This document shows, in pieces, positions 35,153-43,347 of a DNA stretch of 64,000 nucleotides. A program made the position numbers and the translations under genes. The notes beneath the pieces were generated by a model. The model saw only the letters and a program-made list of their open reading frames with translations. It ran no database searches and was not told where the DNA came from. Positions within the stretch are counted from its first letter, which is position 1. Each line of letters starts with the position of its first letter. Where the stretch lies: positions 1 through 64,000 of the forward strand of contig JAUCSE010000086.1 of the NCBI GenBank assembly GCA_030445275.1, given 5' to 3'. The DNA comes from Mucilaginibacter sp. Its GTDB lineage: Bacteria; Bacteroidota; Bacteroidia; Sphingobacteriales; Sphingobacteriaceae.

Positions 35153-35974
35153 ATGAGCACGATCACCACAAAAGACGGAACCGAAATTTATTACAAAGAC
35201 TGGGGAACAGGACAACCATTGGTTTTTCATCATGGCTGGCCATTATCCGGCGATGACTGGGACGCACAGATGATGTTCTTCCTTAAAAAAGGATACCGCG
35301 TAATTGCTCATGATCGCCGTGGTCATGGAAGATCAAGCCAGGTTTCTGGCGGACATGATATGGATACCTATGCAGCCGATGTAGCAGCGTTGACAGAGGC
35401 GCTTGATCTTAAAGATGCCATACATATTGGTCACTCCACAGGCGGGGGCGAAGCCATCCATTATGCAGCTAATTTGGGAAAAGGCCGTGTAGCCAAAGTG
35501 GTGCTGATCAGCGCGGTTACGCCATTGATGGTTCAAACTGAAAATAATCCGGACGGTGTTCCCATGGCTATATTTGATGAAATACGTGAGGGTACCGCAT
35601 TTAACAGAGCGCAATACTTTGAAGATTTTACGATCCCGTTTTATGGTTATAACCGTGAAGGCGCTAAAATATCGAAGGGTATCCGGGATAATTGGTGGCG
35701 CCAGGGCATGATGGGCAGCGTCAAAGCACATCATGACGGTATCAAAGCTTTCTCGGAAACTGATTTTACAGAAGACCTTAAAAGTGTCGATATTCCCGTG
35801 CTGGTGCTGCATGGTGAAGATGACCAGATCGTACCATTTCCTATTTCGGGAGCAAAAGCGATCAAGTTGTTGAAAAATGGTAAATTGATTTCCTATCCGG
35901 GTTTCCCTCACGGCATGCCGGCTACAGAAGCGGCGACCATTAATAAAGACCTTTTGGCATTTATTCAATCCTAA
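35153..35974 (+). CDS. Alpha/beta hydrolase, chloroperoxidase-like
   Basis: A 273-residue enzyme of the cofactor-free haloperoxidase/esterase group: HHGWPLSGDDWD (oxyanion hole), nucleophile S95 in GHSTGGG, then Asp in HGEDDQIVPF and His in FPHGMP completing the triad. The family often shows perhydrolase or esterase activity. No signal peptide, so cytoplasmic. It stands alone and ends at a shared terminator with the Crp-like gene. Confidence 0.92.
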   Translation: MSTITTKDGTEIYYKDWGTGQPLVFHHGWPLSGDDWDAQMMFFLKKGYRVIAHDRRGHGRSSQVSGGHDMDTYAADVAALTEALDLKDAIHIGHSTGGGEAIHYAANLGKGRVAKVVLISAVTPLMVQTENNPDGVPMAIFDEIREGTAFNRAQYFEDFTIPFYGYNREGAKISKGIRDNWWRQGMMGSVKAHHDGIKAFSETDFTEDLKSVDIPVLVLHGEDDQIVPFPISGAKAIKLLKNGKLISYPGFPHGMPATEAATINKDLLAFIQS

Positions 35975-36024
35975 AAACGATCCACCGTTTAATTATCCAT
36001 GAAAACCGGGTGCTATAACCATAC

Positions 36025-36062
36025 AAAAAGCTGTCATACTGAAGTGGAATGGCAGCTTTTTT
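36025..36062. terminator. Bidirectional terminator between convergent genes
   Basis: AAAAAGCTGTCAT pairs with ATGGCAGCTTTTTT (one G-U pair), with A-rich and T-rich flanks. It can end both the hydrolase transcript and the Crp-like transcript. Confidence 0.7.
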
Positions 36063-36094
36063 AATACGTTCACTTATTGCCCCCGTGAGCAAGG

Positions 36095-36805
36095 TCATTG
36101 CCCGTAGTTTGATTTTTTAACCAGCCGCTTAATATCCTTGATCCATATTTTCCGGCCATCCGTTTCCAAAATACCTTCTTCTTTAAATTCCTTTAATAAG
36201 CGGATCACATTTTCCTGGGCGATCCCGGCCAGACTGGCCAGATCCATCCTGGATATATTTAAAATAATCTCTTGTTCACCGGATCCTTCATCCTTAAACT
36301 TTTCCCTTAATACGATCAGCGCAATAGCAAGCCGTTCGGTCGCGGTTCTTTGCGAAATCACGGAAATACCATTGGCCAGCACGGCAAACTCATGGCTCAA
36401 TGTTTTCAATAAGCGCCTGGCAAAAAGTGGGGACTTATCCAGAATAGTTAAAAAATCTTCTTTGGGAATAAAACTGACCAGGCTATCTTCTAATGTGGCG
36501 GCAGAATCGGGACAGCGTTCCTCCGCTAAGATCGCATGGTACCCGATCAGCTCGCCTTTGTTGGCCACATAGATGATCTGCTCCCTGCCGCTCCTGTCAA
36601 CTTTATACTTTTTTATTTTCCCCTGGTGGATAAAATAAATACCGGAAGGCACAACACCTTCCTTAAAAATAATTTCCCCTTTTTGATATTTCTGCGCTCC
36701 CTGCCGGGAGATCAAAAAATGGTAATCTTCTTCTGAGAGGGTGTTAAGAACAGACTGTGTTGTGAATTCCCATTTGTCAATCGGAAAAATTCCAGATAGG
36801 CTCAT
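36095..36805 (-). CDS. Crp/Fnr-family transcriptional regulator
   Basis: A 236-residue regulator with an N-terminal cyclic-nucleotide-binding-type domain (about 25-140) and a C-terminal winged helix. The recognition helix region AQENVIRLLKEF keeps the Glu and Arg that contact TGA in Crp/Fnr sites. Only one cysteine is present (near residue 98), so it cannot hold an Fnr-type [4Fe-4S] cluster. It is divergent from the methyltransferase-SulP-SPT operon. The palindrome CTGATAAATATCAG between them is the likely binding site and could also give autoregulation. Confidence 0.92.
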   Translation of the reverse strand: MSLSGIFPIDKWEFTTQSVLNTLSEEDYHFLISRQGAQKYQKGEIIFKEGVVPSGIYFIHQGKIKKYKVDRSGREQIIYVANKGELIGYHAILAEERCPDSAATLEDSLVSFIPKEDFLTILDKSPLFARRLLKTLSHEFAVLANGISVISQRTATERLAIALIVLREKFKDEGSGEQEIILNISRMDLASLAGIAQENVIRLLKEFKEEGILETDGRKIWIKDIKRLVKKSNYGQ

Positions 36806-36915
36806 GTTACAAAGATACGAATTTATTAAAGCCTATTTTATTAGCTGCCGCACGCTGCATGTGCCAAACGCATAACTCACCGGGAAGATATAACGCTCAT
36901 ATTTATCGGCAAAAA

Positions 36916-36929
36916 CTGATAAATATCAG
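36916..36929. promoter_or_regulatory. Crp-type palindrome in the divergent promoter
   Basis: CTGATAAATATCAG is a perfect palindrome (CTGAT-N4-ATCAG). The same site (read from the other strand) occurs at 42897-42910. A Bacteroidetes -7 box TAAATTTG lies at 36975-36982, so the centre of the palindrome is about 60 bp upstream of the probable transcription start, a position usual for Crp activation. Confidence 0.6.
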
Positions 36930-36988
36930 CCTGTATGCTGATGTCTTACCATGCCATTGCTGCTGCTATAGCTCTAAATTTGTATACG

Positions 36989-37654
36989 ATGAAAGATGAT
37001 CCGTTTTCGCCTCTGCCACTCGGTCCCCGGGATCAAATCAAACCAGAAATAATCCGATTACCAGAAAACACCCTGGTTAATAAACTCCTATTCAGCGATG
37101 ACACGGAATTTGATTGGCTATGCCCAAAACATTTTCAATTACTATCGCTCAAACATTTCACTCCATTGTCTATTGCCCGAAAAGCTGCTGAATTCCTGTC
37201 TATACCCAACACCAGGGTGCTAGATATTGGTAGTGGCGCCGGTAAATTCTGTTTGACTGCGGGTTATCATTTCCGGGAAACTTTTTTTTACGGGGTGGAG
37301 CAAAGACATGAATTACATCATTTGGCAGAGAACATCAAAAGATATACGGATCTGCCCAACGTGAATTTCATTTATGGGAATGTCACCCAGATTAATTTTA
37401 AAGAGTTTGATCACTTCTATTTTTATAATTCATTCTATGAGAATATTGATCAAATCAATAAAATTGATGATACCATCGAATTATCAGAGGGCCTCTATAA
37501 CTACTATACCCAATACCTTTATATGGCGCTGAGCGCAAAGCCTTCAGGGACGCGCCTGGTCACCTTTCACAGTTTAGAACAGGAGATCCCTCCGGACTAC
37601 AGGCTGGCAGATGTTTCCTATGATACTTTGATGAAAATGTGGATCAAAGAATAG
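36989..37654 (+). CDS. Class I SAM-methyltransferase-like protein, copy 1
   Basis: A ~221-residue protein with the SAM-binding motif VLDIGSGAGKFC, followed by the acidic motif FYGVEQR at the end of strand 2. The later part has FDHFYFYNSFYENI, without a typical N/D-PP-Y/F catalytic motif. The start at 36989 (MKDDPFSPLP) fits the promoter; the frame also extends to 36935. It is the first gene of a six-gene operon and is paralogous to the next gene. The substrate is unknown. Confidence 0.75.
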   Translation: MKDDPFSPLPLGPRDQIKPEIIRLPENTLVNKLLFSDDTEFDWLCPKHFQLLSLKHFTPLSIARKAAEFLSIPNTRVLDIGSGAGKFCLTAGYHFRETFFYGVEQRHELHHLAENIKRYTDLPNVNFIYGNVTQINFKEFDHFYFYNSFYENIDQINKIDDTIELSEGLYNYYTQYLYMALSAKPSGTRLVTFHSLEQEIPPDYRLADVSYDTLMKMWIKE

Positions 37655-37659
37655 GCCAA

Positions 37660-38319
37660 ATGACTGTATTCAAATTTTTAACCGCTCCCTTCAGGAGTTT
37701 TGAAACCGATAAAAAAGACAGCAGTATGCTTCATGATACTTTAAGTCCGTCCCTTTTTCGTAAAGACCATGTTTTTGACGATCTGTATCCCGAACATATC
37801 CAGGCATTATCAGCCATGCACTGGACCTCCGTTGATATCGCTAAAAAAGCGGGTGAATTCCTGGCCATTCCAAACGCCAAAGTATTAGACATCGGGAGTG
37901 GTGTCGGAAAGTTCTGCCTGATAGCTGGTTTTTTCCATGCGGAAACGGCATTTTACGGTATTGAACAGCGGAGCGAACTATTTACTTTCGCAGAAATAGC
38001 CAGGGAAGAGATTGATTTACCCAATGTGAATTTCATTCACGGTAACCTGACTGAGCTAGACTTTGACGATTACGATCACTTTTATTTTTATAACCCTTTT
38101 TACGAAAATATCGAACCCGATAGCCGGATCGATTATGCGGTAAAAACTTCATTTGAGCTTTATGATCGCTATAGCCGTTTCGTTTATGAAATGCTGGACA
38201 AAAAGCCGCCGGAAACAAGGTTGGTGACATTCCATGGGGCCGATAGCCAGGTTCCCCCAAGTTATCAGTTGGTCAGTAATTCCTATAGCAGATTTCTGAA
38301 AATGTGGATCAAAGAATGA
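37660..38319 (+). CDS. Class I SAM-methyltransferase-like protein, copy 2
   Basis: A ~219-residue paralogue of the preceding gene, about half identical: VLDIGSGVGKFC, FYGIEQR, LPNVNFIHGN, DHFYFYNPFYENI and the shared ending KMWIKE. I prefer the ATG at 37660, 5 bp after the previous stop; a GTG at 37639 would overlap. Together the tandem copies could form a heterodimer or act on two substrates. Confidence 0.75.
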   Translation: MTVFKFLTAPFRSFETDKKDSSMLHDTLSPSLFRKDHVFDDLYPEHIQALSAMHWTSVDIAKKAGEFLAIPNAKVLDIGSGVGKFCLIAGFFHAETAFYGIEQRSELFTFAEIAREEIDLPNVNFIHGNLTELDFDDYDHFYFYNPFYENIEPDSRIDYAVKTSFELYDRYSRFVYEMLDKKPPETRLVTFHGADSQVPPSYQLVSNSYSRFLKMWIKE

Positions 38320-38343
38320 ACTCCCGGAATGATAAAATAAAAA

Positions 38344-38769
38344 ATGGAAAGAACATCAAAATCATGGGCCATGCTGCATGCCAAATGCCCACGCTGTCGT
38401 CGGGGAAATATGTTTGAAGGAGGTGTATATAACCTGGGCTCAGACGGCATCAACCTGAACTGTCCGCATTGCAGGATGGTTTTTGAGATCGAGCCGGGTT
38501 ATTTCTACGCGGCAATGTACGTGAGCTATGCTATGAATGTCGCAGAGGGAGGATTTTTATGGGTAGCTACCTTCCTGATCACCGGAAATAACGATTCCCC
38601 CTGGTTATATCTTGCTACGATCCTGGGTGGCTTATTCGTCCTTTCACCGCTGAATTTCCGGTACTCCCGTGTGGCATTGCTTTACTGGTTGTCGCCCAAA
38701 GTACATTATCACCCCGAGCTGGATACAGATACGCCAGTTGACGGGAATAAATATAAATGGTTTAAATAA
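38344..38769 (+). CDS. DUF983 small membrane protein
   Basis: A 141-residue protein with two zinc-ribbon-like pairs at the N-terminus (CPRC at about 15-18 and CPHC at about 40-43), then PGYFYAAMYVSYA and two hydrophobic segments (about 62-82 and 87-107). This is the DUF983 pattern. Function unknown; relatives are often near respiratory or lipid genes. Its TAA overlaps the ATG of the SulP gene (TAATG), a sign of translational coupling. Confidence 0.88.
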   Translation: MERTSKSWAMLHAKCPRCRRGNMFEGGVYNLGSDGINLNCPHCRMVFEIEPGYFYAAMYVSYAMNVAEGGFLWVATFLITGNNDSPWLYLATILGGLFVLSPLNFRYSRVALLYWLSPKVHYHPELDTDTPVDGNKYKWFK

Positions 38770-40439
38770 TGAACATCATTATAAATTTGTTCAGGCCAAA
38801 GTTGATAGATACCCTTAAAAATTACACCCTGGCGCAATTTTATAAAGATATTGTTGCCGGTGTAATTGTAGGTATCGTGGCCCTACCTTTAGCTATAGCT
38901 TTTGCCATAGCCTCGGGCGTATCACCTGAAAAAGGAATTTTTACCGCTATTATTGCCGGGCTGGTCATCTCCACTTTAGGGGGCAGCCGGGTACAGATCG
39001 GTGGACCAACGGGGGCCTTTATCGTCATCGTTTATGGAATCGTCCAGCAGTTCGGTGTCAGCGGCTTAGTTATCGCCACTTTTATGGCCGGGATACTACT
39101 GATCATCATGGGCGTGGCCAAATTGGGCAATACCATCAAATACATTCCTTATCCCCTGATCATTGGTTTTACCACCGGGATCGCTGTCATCATTTTTTCC
39201 TCCGAGATCAAAGATTTTTTGGGTTTGAAAATGGGAAGTGTTCCAGCTGATTTTATCAGCAAGTGGCTGGATTATGGGCGGCATCTGTCTTCTGTAAATC
39301 TATATGCCCTGTTCATCGGGATTTTTACCTTACTGGTTGTTTTGCTGTGGCCCAGAATAACCCATAAGATACCGGGCTCACTGATCGCTATTGTTATAAG
39401 CACATTTGTTGTTTGGTTCTTTCATCTCCCGGTAGAAACCATTGGCAGCCGTTTCGGGGCTATCCCCTCTTCCTTACCGCGCCCGGTAATTCCCGGCGTC
39501 AGCCTGGCGACCGTCCAGCAATTGATCAGGCCTGCCTTTACCATCGCATTACTGGGCAGTATTGAGTCTTTATTATCAGCGGTTGTTGCAGATGGTATGA
39601 TCGGCGGAAACCACCGGTCTAATACAGAACTGATCGCTCAGGGATTTGCGAATATCTGCTCTTCCATTTTTGGAGGCATCCCGGCAACCGGTGCGATTGC
39701 CAGAACAGCCACTAATGTTAAAAACGGCGGACGGACACCCGTTGCAGGGATCATCCACGCCATCACCCTGCTCCTGATCATGCTTTTTGTAGGCAAATGG
39801 GCGGCGCTGATCCCGATGGCAACACTCGCAGGGATACTCGTCGTGGTCGCCTGGAACATGAGTGAGCTGGAAAATTTTATAGCTGTATTTAAAGGCTCTA
39901 AAAGTGATGCCGCCGTTTTACTGACCACTTTTGGGCTGACTGTACTGGTGGACCTGACGGTAGCTATTGAAATTGGAATGATCCTGGCTGCCTTCCTGTT
40001 TATGCGCAAAATGATGCAAACAAGTTCTGTACAGCAAGCTGTTTTTTCCGCAGATCAGTTAAATGACCAGGAACTTAATCCAGAAGTTATTCCCGTGGGG
40101 GTTGATGTATTTGAGATTAACGGCCCTCTGTTTTTTGGTGCGGCCTATAAATTTAAAGATGCTATGAAAGTACTGGAGAAGCCCGCCATGGTATTGATCA
40201 TCCGGATGCGGAACGTACCTGTTATTGATGCGACTGGTATTCGGGTATTGAGAGATGTTCACCAGGAGATAAAAAAGAAAGGAACTAAACTCATCCTTTC
40301 GGAAGTGAATAGTGACCAGGTAATGGCTGAGTTAAAGAAAGCACGTTTGTTGTTTCAAATAGGGAAAGGCAATATCAGGGACAGTTTTGAAAAAGCTTTA
40401 AAACGGGCGAACGAAGTTTTATCGCAAACGATCATTTAA
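38769..40439 (+). CDS. SulP-family anion transporter with STAS domain
   Basis: A 556-residue inner-membrane transporter. About 10-14 hydrophobic segments cover residues 25-415, with the SulP signature GLVISTLGGSRVQIGGPTGA near the start. The C-terminal STAS domain (about 440-550) contains VPVIDATGIRVL. Family members move sulfate, bicarbonate or dicarboxylates; the exact anion cannot be read from the sequence. It is coupled to DUF983 upstream and followed by the GcvH-like gene after 11 bp. Confidence 0.92.
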   Translation: MNIIINLFRPKLIDTLKNYTLAQFYKDIVAGVIVGIVALPLAIAFAIASGVSPEKGIFTAIIAGLVISTLGGSRVQIGGPTGAFIVIVYGIVQQFGVSGLVIATFMAGILLIIMGVAKLGNTIKYIPYPLIIGFTTGIAVIIFSSEIKDFLGLKMGSVPADFISKWLDYGRHLSSVNLYALFIGIFTLLVVLLWPRITHKIPGSLIAIVISTFVVWFFHLPVETIGSRFGAIPSSLPRPVIPGVSLATVQQLIRPAFTIALLGSIESLLSAVVADGMIGGNHRSNTELIAQGFANICSSIFGGIPATGAIARTATNVKNGGRTPVAGIIHAITLLLIMLFVGKWAALIPMATLAGILVVVAWNMSELENFIAVFKGSKSDAAVLLTTFGLTVLVDLTVAIEIGMILAAFLFMRKMMQTSSVQQAVFSADQLNDQELNPEVIPVGVDVFEINGPLFFGAAYKFKDAMKVLEKPAMVLIIRMRNVPVIDATGIRVLRDVHQEIKKKGTKLILSEVNSDQVMAELKKARLLFQIGKGNIRDSFEKALKRANEVLSQTII

Positions 40440-40450
40440 ATAGCACACTC

Positions 40451-40828
40451 ATGATTTATCCTCAACATTTATGCTATACAACAGGCCACCAATGGGTCAG
40501 TTTAGAAGCGCAGTATGCCTTTATGGGTATAACAGACTTTGGACAAAGGGAATTGGGGCACATCGTTGCTGTTGACATACCTTATTTAAACAAAACGCTG
40601 GAGCGGAATAAGTTTTTGGGCAGCATTGAAGCAGTTCATGCTGTTTTGGACTTGTTTATGCCGTTCAGCGGAGTGATCACCGAAATCAACCCGGATATGC
40701 TTAAATATCCGGGGCTGATCAACCGGGATCCTTACGACATGTGGATCATCAAAATTCTGGTTCCTTTAATAGATAATGAGAACCTCCTGTTGACAGCGGA
40801 TGAATACCATGCGCTTGTCAGTCAATAA
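40451..40828 (+). CDS. GcvH-like protein lacking the lipoyl lysine
   Basis: A 125-residue protein with the glycine-cleavage H-protein fold: HQWVSLEAQYAFMGITDFGQ at the start, LGHIVAVDIP, then the lipoyl loop and the end DPYDMWIIKI. In true H-proteins the loop reads about E-S-V-K-A-x-S-D-L with lipoate on Lys. Here it reads IEAVHAVLDL, so the lysine is replaced by His63. It therefore cannot be lipoylated at the usual place. It overlaps or abuts the serine palmitoyltransferase gene. A carrier-independent or regulatory role is possible. Confidence 0.85.
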   Translation: MIYPQHLCYTTGHQWVSLEAQYAFMGITDFGQRELGHIVAVDIPYLNKTLERNKFLGSIEAVHAVLDLFMPFSGVITEINPDMLKYPGLINRDPYDMWIIKILVPLIDNENLLLTADEYHALVSQ

Positions 40829-40844
40829 GCCCAATATGTACCTC

Positions 40845-42080
40845 ATGAATAAACGACTTCATCATAAAATCGCGCAGTTTACAGATGCATCAGCAATTAA
40901 AGCTAAAGGACTTTATCCCTATTTCAGGGCAATTGAATCTGGTCAGGATACCGAAGTTATTATTGGCGGTAAGCGGGTATTGATGTTTGGCTCTAATTCT
41001 TATCTGGGATTGACGGACCATCCGAAGATAAAGGAAGCAGCCAAAAAAGCTATTGATAAATACGGCACCGGTTGCGCAGGTTCACGGTTCCTCAATGGGA
41101 CACTTGATATCCATGTGGAATTGGAAAGCCGTTTGGCCAGCTATGTTGGTAAGCAGGCCGCCATCTTATTCAGCACCGGCTTCCAGGTTAATCTGGGTGT
41201 CTTATCCTGTATCACCGGGCGAAATGACTACCTGATACTGGATGAACAAGATCATGCTTCTATCATAGATGGCTGCCGCTTGTCATTCTCCCGGGTGATC
41301 AAGTACGCGCATAATGATATGCGCGATTTAAAGCGCAGGCTCAGCATGCTGCCGGAAGAAGCAGTTAAGCTCATTGTGGTGGACGGCATTTTCAGCATGG
41401 AGGGAGATATCGTGAAATTACCTGAAATGGTGGCGATTGCAGATCAGTATGGTGCTAATATCATGATCGATGATGCGCACAGCCTGGGCGTGATCGGTCA
41501 TCATGGTTCCGGTACAGCATCTCATTTTAATCTGACGGATCAGGTAGACCTGATCACGGGAACTTTCAGCAAGTCCCTGGCGTCTTTGGGTGGTTTTGCA
41601 GCCGGTGATGCGGAAACCATAGATTACTTGAAGCATAAGGCAAGATCATTGATGTTTAGCGCCAGTATGCCCCCGTCAGCTGTAGCCAGTGTTTTAGCAG
41701 CCCTGGATGTCATTGAGAGCGAACCGGAACGGATAGAGAAATTATGGAAGAATACCCGCTACGCTGTCCAACTGATGTTAGCGGAAGGCTTTGACCTCGG
41801 TATTACAGAAAGCCCTATTTTACCTATTTATATCCGTGATCATGACAAAACGTTCCTGGCTACGAAATACCTGCTGGATATGGGGGTATTTGTAAATCCT
41901 GTCGTGTCTCCGGCCGTTCCCCCTGAAGCGTCCTTACTGCGATTTTCATTGATGGCTACCCATAGTTTTACCCAGATAGAAGAAGCGGTTGAAAAAATCG
42001 CTATTGTATTTAAAAAGACAGGAGTGGTGTCTGCTAAAGAAAAAAACACCATGCAAGGCATCGGCCACTATAACTCCTGA
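40845..42080 (+). CDS. spt: Serine palmitoyltransferase
   Basis: PLP enzyme that condenses L-serine with palmitoyl-CoA to 3-ketodihydrosphingosine, the first step of sphingolipid synthesis. The 411 residues from 40845 follow the Sphingobacterium enzyme almost block for block: KAKGLYPYFRAI, MFGSNSYLGLT, GTGCAGSRFLNGTLDIH, MIDDAHSLGVIGHHG and the PLP-lysine K243 in GTFSKSLASLGG. The frame extends to 40800 into the GcvH-like gene, but MNKRLHHKIAQF is the family start. It ends the six-gene operon that begins at 36989. It may be a second, regulated copy, since most such genomes carry SPT elsewhere. Confidence 0.9.
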   Translation: MNKRLHHKIAQFTDASAIKAKGLYPYFRAIESGQDTEVIIGGKRVLMFGSNSYLGLTDHPKIKEAAKKAIDKYGTGCAGSRFLNGTLDIHVELESRLASYVGKQAAILFSTGFQVNLGVLSCITGRNDYLILDEQDHASIIDGCRLSFSRVIKYAHNDMRDLKRRLSMLPEEAVKLIVVDGIFSMEGDIVKLPEMVAIADQYGANIMIDDAHSLGVIGHHGSGTASHFNLTDQVDLITGTFSKSLASLGGFAAGDAETIDYLKHKARSLMFSASMPPSAVASVLAALDVIESEPERIEKLWKNTRYAVQLMLAEGFDLGITESPILPIYIRDHDKTFLATKYLLDMGVFVNPVVSPAVPPEASLLRFSLMATHSFTQIEEAVEKIAIVFKKTGVVSAKEKNTMQGIGHYNS

Positions 42081-42082
42081 CG

Positions 42083-42319
42083 TTAAACAGGATAGTGCAG
42101 GGTCACCGCCCTGCTGATGGCCAGGATCAATCCGGGTTCAAGAGAACAATTCTCTTCAGGAGCTTTCTCCATCCACAATTTGTCTTCATTCAGGATAAGG
42201 GTATAGCTTTTACCATCTAAAAGAATTTCAATGGTAAGGCTCTTTTTACTCGGAGCAGAGATAATATAATAGATATAGTCTTGCTGCTTATAATTGAGCC
42301 GTAAAGGGAATCCGATCAT
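42083..42319 (-). CDS. Small hypothetical protein
   Basis: A 78-residue protein, convergent with the SPT gene (stops 2 bp apart). It begins MIGFPLRLNYKQQDYIYYII and looks like a small beta-rich fold with no membrane segment or cysteine cluster (one Cys). Not recognised. It lies downstream of another small hypothetical gene on the same strand and may share its promoter and the Crp-type palindrome at 42897. Confidence 0.55.
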   Translation of the reverse strand: MIGFPLRLNYKQQDYIYYIISAPSKKSLTIEILLDGKSYTLILNEDKLWMEKAPEENCSLEPGLILAISRAVTLHYPV

Positions 42320-42443
42320 AGGTAAATAGAAATTAGGTTAAATCGCTTATAAATAAACGAGAAACGGACACAAGAGCCTCAACGCGAATATTTATTATGA
42401 ATGCCTATTGGCGATATGGCCTGGTGATTGACACGATTGTTTG

Positions 42444-42824
42444 TTAAAAGGACTCGTCAAATAATTCATTAAATAGAGGACTTTCTCTATGGGTTATTCT
42501 CCCGGCTATAAGCCCTTTTTTATTGAGTGATAAGACCACAATAAAATCATCTCCCCTGACCGACGGTAGAAGTTTAAGTAATTCAGCGATGATTCCATCT
42601 TTAGCTATACTTACCCCGGTCTTGGAAGTGGATACTTTTACAAAGTCAGCAGCAATCCCACATAACAGATCCAAATTAAAATTACAGGCTATATGGGGAG
42701 GATCAAAAATAAACCCGGCTTTATGCAGATCATAACCTATAAAGAAATGATCCTTGATGCTATTGCCCTTTTTTAATATACTCATCAGTTGCTTTGATAT
42801 CCGGTTCTCCTTATTTCCTGCCAT
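42444..42824 (-). CDS. Small hypothetical protein behind a Crp-type site
   Basis: A 126-residue protein: a helical, basic start (NKENRISKQLMSILKKGNSI), a middle with DPPHIACNFNLDLLCGIAADF, and an end with FIVVLSLNKKGLIAGRITHR. No known family recognised. The CTGAT-N4-ATCAG palindrome lies 73 bp before its start, so it is probably in the same regulon as the operon at 36989. Confidence 0.55.
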   Translation of the reverse strand: MAGNKENRISKQLMSILKKGNSIKDHFFIGYDLHKAGFIFDPPHIACNFNLDLLCGIAADFVKVSTSKTGVSIAKDGIIAELLKLLPSVRGDDFIVVLSLNKKGLIAGRITHRESPLFNELFDESF

Positions 42825-42896
42825 GGTTTCAGTTTCCCGCTGGTCAAAAGTACTTCAAACTTCAGCCGCCATAGGAATAAAATATCAGCCCTAATA

Positions 42897-42910
42897 CTGA
42901 TATTTATCAG
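42897..42910. promoter_or_regulatory. Second Crp-type palindrome
   Basis: CTGATATTTATCAG, perfect palindrome, the exact reverse of the inner bases of the site at 36916-36929. It precedes the minus-strand gene at 42444-42824. A partial half-site (AATATCAG) lies just before it at about 42881. Confidence 0.6.
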
Positions 42911-42945
42911 GTTGTGCTACCTGTTAAGCACCTGGATCACCAGCA

Positions 42946-42981
42946 TAAAATAGGCCGATCATCACTGATCGGGCCTATTTT
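42946..42981. terminator. Terminator after the Hc1-like gene
   Basis: AATAGGCC-GATCA pairs with TGATCGGGCCTATT with one bulged base. It ends the minus-strand Hc1-like gene, whose stop is at 43003. Confidence 0.65.
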
Positions 42982-43002
42982 CCCAAAACAATTTTTAAAC
43001 TA

Positions 43003-43179
43003 TTATTGATTATTTTTCTTTTCTGTTACTTCTTTACGAATATCCGTTGCAATAACTTTTAATTGTTGCATGGCATTTCTAAGCCTTGTCCCCGCCGCTT
43101 TGTTGCCTTTTTCGTAAAAACTGACCACGTCGCTTTCTACAGAAGCCACCAGGTCTTTTACCGATTTAAATTTTTCCAT
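43003..43179 (-). CDS. Histone H1-like (Hc1) protein
   Basis: A 58-residue protein read on the minus strand: MEKFKSVKDLVASVESDVVS, then FYEKGNKAAGTRLRNAMQ and QLKVIATDIRKEV, ending KKNNQ. This is the small, lysine-rich Hc1-type protein common in Bacteroidetes and thought to bind DNA. Independent gene with its own terminator. Its start ATG and length match the family. Confidence 0.85.
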   Translation of the reverse strand: MEKFKSVKDLVASVESDVVSFYEKGNKAAGTRLRNAMQQLKVIATDIRKEVTEKKNNQ

Positions 43180-43347
43180 ATGTTTTTATTAAGTAAATAA
43201 ATGATGTTTGTTTTTCGTTCCTTTTTGAAAACAAACACGTAAAACTAAGATTTTTCAGTATAAACAGTTTTTCTGACGATCGTTGAGCTCCTTCCTGATC
43301 ATTCACGCCGATATTCCCGTTAGCAAATTACCGGGTTGAATGGACGA

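Noticed and set aside
36095..36805. Fnr-type oxygen sensor
   Set aside because: Only one cysteine is present, so the [4Fe-4S] cluster cannot form; called Crp-like instead.
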